64,000 nucleotides of DNA from Cellulomonas sp. URHD0024. Its GTDB lineage: Bacteria; Actinomycetota; Actinomycetes; Actinomycetales; Cellulomonadaceae. A program made the translations under genes and the position numbers. Below the pieces are notes generated by a model. The model searched no databases and was not told the DNA's origin. It saw only the letters and a program-made list of their open reading frames with translations. Location of the stretch: assembly GCF_000426185.1 (NCBI RefSeq), contig NZ_AUEW01000014.1, positions 1-64,000 on the forward strand. The letters run 5' to 3'. How positions within the stretch are numbered: the first letter of the stretch is position 1; the number at the start of each line of letters is the position of its first letter. Of this stretch, positions 61,221-64,000 are shown in pieces.

Positions 61221-62711
61221 GTGTCCACACTGAGCACCCTCGTCGCTCGCCACGCGGCCCTCGACGGCCCAGATCTCGAGTGGCTGCACCTTCTGGCAGG
61301 CGACTGGCAGGTGCTCTCCGACCTCGCGTTCGCGGACCTCGTGCTCTGGCTGCCGACCGGCGACGGTGACTTCGTCGCGGTCGCCCAGTGCCGGCCGTCC
61401 ACGGGTGCGACCGTGCACTACGACGACGTCGTCGGCTCGACCGCGCCGGACGGTCAGCGTCCACAGCTGCAGCGCTCGCTGGACGAGCGGGCTGCCCAGC
61501 GCTCGCGCGAGCCGCGCTGGTTCGGCTCCTACGCCGTGCGCGAGGAGGCCGTGCCGGTGGTGCACAACGGCCGGGCGATCGCCGTCCTCGCACGCCAGAC
61601 CAACCTCGGCGGTGCGCGCACGCCCAGCAGGCTCGAGCTCAACTACGTCGAGGCCGCCGACGACATCTTCGCGATGGTCGGCCGCGGGGAGTTCCCGGCT
61701 CCCGACGCGCCGACCGGCCCGCGTCGCGGCGCGCCCCGGGTCGGCGACGGGCTCGTCCGCCTGAACTCCGAGGGGGAGGTGCTGTACGCCAGCCCGAACG
61801 CACTGTCCTGCTTCCACCGTCTCGGCGTCGTCGGTGACCTCGTCGGCCGTTCCCTCGTCGAGGTCACGGCCGACCTCATCGCGCAGGACGAGGACACGGT
61901 CGACGAGTCCATGCCGCTCGTCCTCATGGGTCGTGCGCCGTGGCGGGTCGACGTCGAGTCCCGCGGGGTGGCCCTGTCGCTGCGGTCCGTGCCGCTCACC
62001 GAGCACGGCCAGCGCGTCGGCGCGGTGCTCCTGTGTCGCGACGTGTCCGAGCTGCGACGGCGTGAGCGCGAGCTGATCACCAAGGACGCGACGATCCGCG
62101 AGATCCACCACCGCGTGAAGAACAACCTGCAGACCGTCGCGGCGTTGCTGCGGCTGCAGTCCCGACGGATGAGCAGCCCCGAGGCGCGCGAGGCGCTGGG
62201 GGAGGCCATGCGCCGCGTCGCGACGATCGCCCTCGTGCACGAGACCCTGTCGCAGACGCTCGACGAGTCCGTGCCGTTCGACGACCTGGTCGGCCGCAGC
62301 CTGCGTCTCGCCGCCGACGTGGCCACCGAGGGCGCGCACGTGCGGACGACGGTGCGTGGGTCGTTCGGCTCGATCCCGGCGGAGGACGCCACCGCGCTCG
62401 CGCTCATCCTCACCGAGCTCGTGACGAATGCGGTCGAGCACGGGTTCGACGGCCGCGAGTCAGGGTCGGTCGAGGTGATCGTGGACCGGCAGGACGACGT
62501 GATCCGCGTCGAGGTGGCGGACGACGGCTCCGGTCTGCCCGCCGATCGGTCGACCGGTGCCGGCTCCGGGCTCGGCACGCAGATCGTCTCGACGCTCGTC
62601 ACCAACGAGATGCGCGGCACCATCGCCTGGTCGACCCGCGAGGGCGGCGGGACGTCGGTGGTCATCGAGGCCCGGCTGCGTGCCCCCCGAGACGCCGGGA
62701 CCTTGATCTAG
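61221..62711 (+). CDS. pdtaS: PdtaS-type sensor histidine kinase
   Basis: The protein has 496 residues. It has a GAF-type N-terminal domain (about 1-155), a PAS domain (about 180-285), a HisKA_2 phosphoacceptor helix with His296/His297 in EIHHRVKNNLQTVAALLRLQ, and a HATPase domain (LILTELVTNAVEHGF, DDGSGLP, GLGTQIV). There is no transmembrane helix, so it senses a cytoplasmic signal, as known for the mycobacterial PdtaS, which pairs with the RNA-binding regulator PdtaR. That partner is not in the window. The GTG follows TACCCT by six bases (leaderless). whiB1 is the convergent neighbour. Confidence 0.93.
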   Translation: MSTLSTLVARHAALDGPDLEWLHLLAGDWQVLSDLAFADLVLWLPTGDGDFVAVAQCRPSTGATVHYDDVVGSTAPDGQRPQLQRSLDERAAQRSREPRWFGSYAVREEAVPVVHNGRAIAVLARQTNLGGARTPSRLELNYVEAADDIFAMVGRGEFPAPDAPTGPRRGAPRVGDGLVRLNSEGEVLYASPNALSCFHRLGVVGDLVGRSLVEVTADLIAQDEDTVDESMPLVLMGRAPWRVDVESRGVALSLRSVPLTEHGQRVGAVLLCRDVSELRRRERELITKDATIREIHHRVKNNLQTVAALLRLQSRRMSSPEAREALGEAMRRVATIALVHETLSQTLDESVPFDDLVGRSLRLAADVATEGAHVRTTVRGSFGSIPAEDATALALILTELVTNAVEHGFDGRESGSVEVIVDRQDDVIRVEVADDGSGLPADRSTGAGSGLGTQIVSTLVTNEMRGTIAWSTREGGGTSVVIEARLRAPRDAGTLI

Positions 62712-62760
62712 CGTCGTCGGGTTCCTGCGGCGGCACCTCGGTGGCGTCGTGACGTGTCGA

Positions 62761-62852
62761 TGCTGCGGCACTTGTGACGCCTGTCGCCGGCTGTGGCGTG
62801 TCGATCGCCTTCGATCGCCTCAGCGGCCACTCCTGCACCAAGTGGCGCTAGG
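62761..62852. repeat. 92-bp dispersed intergenic element, copy 3
   Basis: It begins TGCTGCGGCACTTGTGAC (left end diverged) and ends CCAAGTGGCGCTAGG. It aligns without gaps to copy 2 over its outer 25-30 bases. The flanking GTCCGGACGC is the inverse of the edge in the 15121 array. It lies between convergent pdtaS and whiB1. Confidence 0.68.
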
Positions 62853-62865
62853 TCCGGACGCGCGG

Positions 62866-62985
62866 CGCCGTGCGGAAGGGGCGCGGACGCGCCGGGCGCC
62901 GCGCGGAAGGGGCTCGGACGCGGGTCGCCGCGCGGAAGGGGCGCGGACGCGCCGGGCGCCGCGCGGAAAGGGCTCGGACGTCAGA
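62866..62985. repeat. Higher-order tandem repeat (31 + 29 bp, two 60-bp periods)
   Basis: Four units start at 62866, 62897, 62926 and 62957. Units 1 and 3 share CGGAAGGGGCGCGGACGCGC; units 2 and 4 share GGGCTCGGACG. The strict alternation shows that a 60-bp pair was duplicated. It is noncoding and directly follows the third 92-bp element. Confidence 0.85.
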
Positions 62986-63028
62986 GGCGCGCGTCTCGAC
63001 GACGGGTGCTCGCGCTGCCAGACGCACG

Positions 63029-63062
63029 AACGCCGCGTTCCCCGGCGGGGGAACGCGGCGTT
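63029..63062 (-). terminator. Terminator of whiB1
   Basis: Perfect 15-bp stem (AACGCCGCGTTCCCC with its complement) and a GGCG loop, 16 bases after the whiB1 stop. Confidence 0.75.
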
Positions 63063-63077
63063 CGACGTGTTGCGAGG

Positions 63078-63326
63078 TCAGCTGGCGCGGCGCTGGCGCG
63101 CGGTGCGGCGCTTGAGAGCTCGGCGCTCGTCCTCGGACAGACCGCCCCAGACGCCTGCGTCCTGGCCGGTCTCGATCGCCCACTTCAGGCAGGTGTCGAC
63201 GACGGGGCAACGGCGGCAGACGCCCTTGGCCTCCTCGATCTGCATCAGGGCGGGGCCGGTGTTCCCGATCGGGAAGAACAGCTCGGGGTCCTCGTCGAGA
63301 CACGCCGCGCGGTGGCGCCAATCCAT
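63078..63326 (-). CDS. whiB1: WhiB1-type iron-sulfur transcriptional regulator
   Basis: The protein has 82 residues. The four [4Fe-4S] cysteines are Cys9, Cys37, Cys40 and Cys46 (RAACLDEDPELFFPIG, GVCRRCPVVDTCLKWA), followed by the GVWGG turn and a basic C-terminal tail (RRALKRRTARQRR). Length and sequence match WhiB1, an essential NO-sensitive partner of the housekeeping sigma factor in mycobacteria. The ATG at 63326 follows AGGAGAG. The 15-bp terminator lies downstream. Adjacency to pdtaS is conserved with mycobacteria. Confidence 0.93.
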   Translation of the reverse strand: MDWRHRAACLDEDPELFFPIGNTGPALMQIEEAKGVCRRCPVVDTCLKWAIETGQDAGVWGGLSEDERRALKRRTARQRRAS

Positions 63327-63474
63327 GAGTTCTCTCCTAGGCACACGTCGGTCCCGCGCCGGGGTTTGGGCGCGCGCAACGAGACATGAAATTGAGGGGG
63401 TGCGGGGGGGTTGTGGTGCTCTCACAAGAGTCACATCCGGCCGCCGTCCGCACAAGGGGTTACGGGGAGGTTTC

Positions 63475-63690
63475 ATGTCGGTAACGACTGAGGCGTTCGT
63501 CACACCTGTGTCGGGCCTGTGGGTGAGCCACGTCACGGCGTCGCCGCAGGTCGGAGCCTATCTAGGACGGACGTCCAGGTCAGAAGCCTGCGCTGACCTC
63601 GCACTTCGCAACACATGGTGTACGAGAGTGCTCCGTCGACGTGGTATCGCAGAGCGTTCCAGGGGCAGCCAGATACGTCGCGGCGGTTGA
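63475..63690 (+). CDS. Possible small protein upstream of whiB1, low confidence
   Basis: A 71-codon frame begins at an ATG placed 4 bases after a strong GGGGAGG ribosome site and ends at TGA 63688-63690. The first 22 codons have the high third-position GC typical of this genome; the later ones do not, and the C-terminus is Arg-rich, so it may be a short leader peptide or chance. No family is recognised. The other parts of 63327-63731 would hold the whiB1 promoter region. Confidence 0.3.
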   Translation: MSVTTEAFVTPVSGLWVSHVTASPQVGAYLGRTSRSEACADLALRNTWCTRVLRRRGIAERSRGSQIRRGG

Positions 63691-63719
63691 GCGACGACGC
63701 CGGTGACCGGCGCAGTCCC

Positions 63720-63725
63720 TAGGCT
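63720..63725 (+). promoter_or_regulatory. Leaderless -10 element of the last gene
   Basis: TAGGCT, six bases before the GTG at 63732. Confidence 0.55.
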
Positions 63726-63731
63726 CGTCGG

Positions 63732-64000
63732 GTGACCGACCGACGCCCACCCGTACTGCTCGTGGTCTGCTGCCTGATCGTCCTGGAGGCTGCGGCGTTC
63801 GCCGGGCTCGGGCTGGCGGTCGGAGCCGAGCTGGTGCGCGGTCGCGCCACGATGCCCGGCGCGACCGCCTTCCTCGCTGTCTGCGCCCTCGGCGTCGCCG
63901 CGCTGCTCGGCCTGTGCGCTCGGGGACTCTGGCGCGGCCGGCGCTGGGCGCGGTCGCCCGTGATCATGTGGCAGATCCTGCTCGTCGTCCTCGCGCTCGG
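63732..64000 (+). CDS. N-terminal fragment of a small membrane protein
   Basis: A frame opens at the GTG at 63732 and runs off the window after 89 codons. It begins VTDRRPPVLLVVCCLIVLEAAAFAGLGLAVGAELV, and three hydrophobic segments are visible (about 8-30, 45-65 and 78 onward) separated by Arg-rich loops, so it is a polytopic membrane protein. The start is supported by TAGGCT six bases upstream. In mycobacteria a membrane protein gene is also found near whiB1, but I cannot assign a family from this fragment. Confidence 0.65.
   Translation, partial: MTDRRPPVLLVVCCLIVLEAAAFAGLGLAVGAELVRGRATMPGATAFLAVCALGVAALLGLCARGLWRGRRWARSPVIMWQILLVVLAL

Noticed and set aside
63405..63440. A CRP-type site (TGTGG...CTCACA) upstream of whiB1
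   Set aside because: The half sites are spaced one base short of the CRP consensus and one half is imperfect, so the match is not convincing.

Overview
This 64 kb window has a very GC-rich chromosome with dense, often 4-base-overlapping genes, GTG starts and many leaderless promoters. It encodes WhiB, a PdtaS-type kinase, GlnR-like boxes, coproporphyrin-route haem enzymes and CebR-type operators. This points to an actinobacterium, most plausibly a cellulomonad or close relative (inference). No tRNA, rRNA, CRISPR array, insertion sequence or prophage was seen.

Layout. 1-5.9 kb: the tail of a repeat-bearing protein, a double-FHA membrane serine protease, a protein with an Mrr-like N-terminus, a PLP decarboxylase and a DUF4349 lipoprotein. 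6-15 kb: AlkA glycosylase, a probable ncRNA with its own terminator, an MscS channel with a degenerate uridine-kinase-like partner, a WYL regulator facing an ABC-2 exporter across a near-perfect palindrome, Ogt, and an epimerase/DsbA/SDR operon. 15-17.8 kb: a repeat-rich gap, NhaA and PPK2.

17.8-37.5 kb is a nitrogen region. An SSS transporter, a TetR regulator, two DUF1989 proteins and a urea/guanidine-carboxylase form a likely guanidine-nitrogen module with matching TetR palindromes. It is followed by NarK, a metallopeptidase, a SUOX-type molybdoenzyme, three small minus-strand genes (HIT, CPT-like, DUF1697), and the operon nirB-nirD-siroheme synthase-HemD/winged-helix-chelatase. narK and nirB share a 16-base identical promoter block plus GlnR-like half sites at the same distance from the start codon.

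37.5-47.2 kb: a NYN protein, a MarR regulator, a protein kinase, then a LacI/GH13/ABC alpha-glucoside uptake cluster and a membrane protein. 47.4-55.6 kb: coproporphyrin ferrochelatase and coprohaem decarboxylase, a META protein, an LLM flavoprotein, and glutamate dehydrogenase divergent from bifunctional PutA, which together convert proline to glutamate and 2-oxoglutarate. 55.7-60.3 kb: a second LacI/ABC sugar operon with three CebR-like boxes. 60.6-64 kb: DUF2505, PdtaS, WhiB1 and a truncated membrane gene.

The most unusual signal is a family of three 92-bp intergenic elements (15218, 49736, 62761). They have conserved inverted ends and each lies between convergent genes. Two of them are flanked by short tandem arrays; at 15121 the array is built from the element's own edge.
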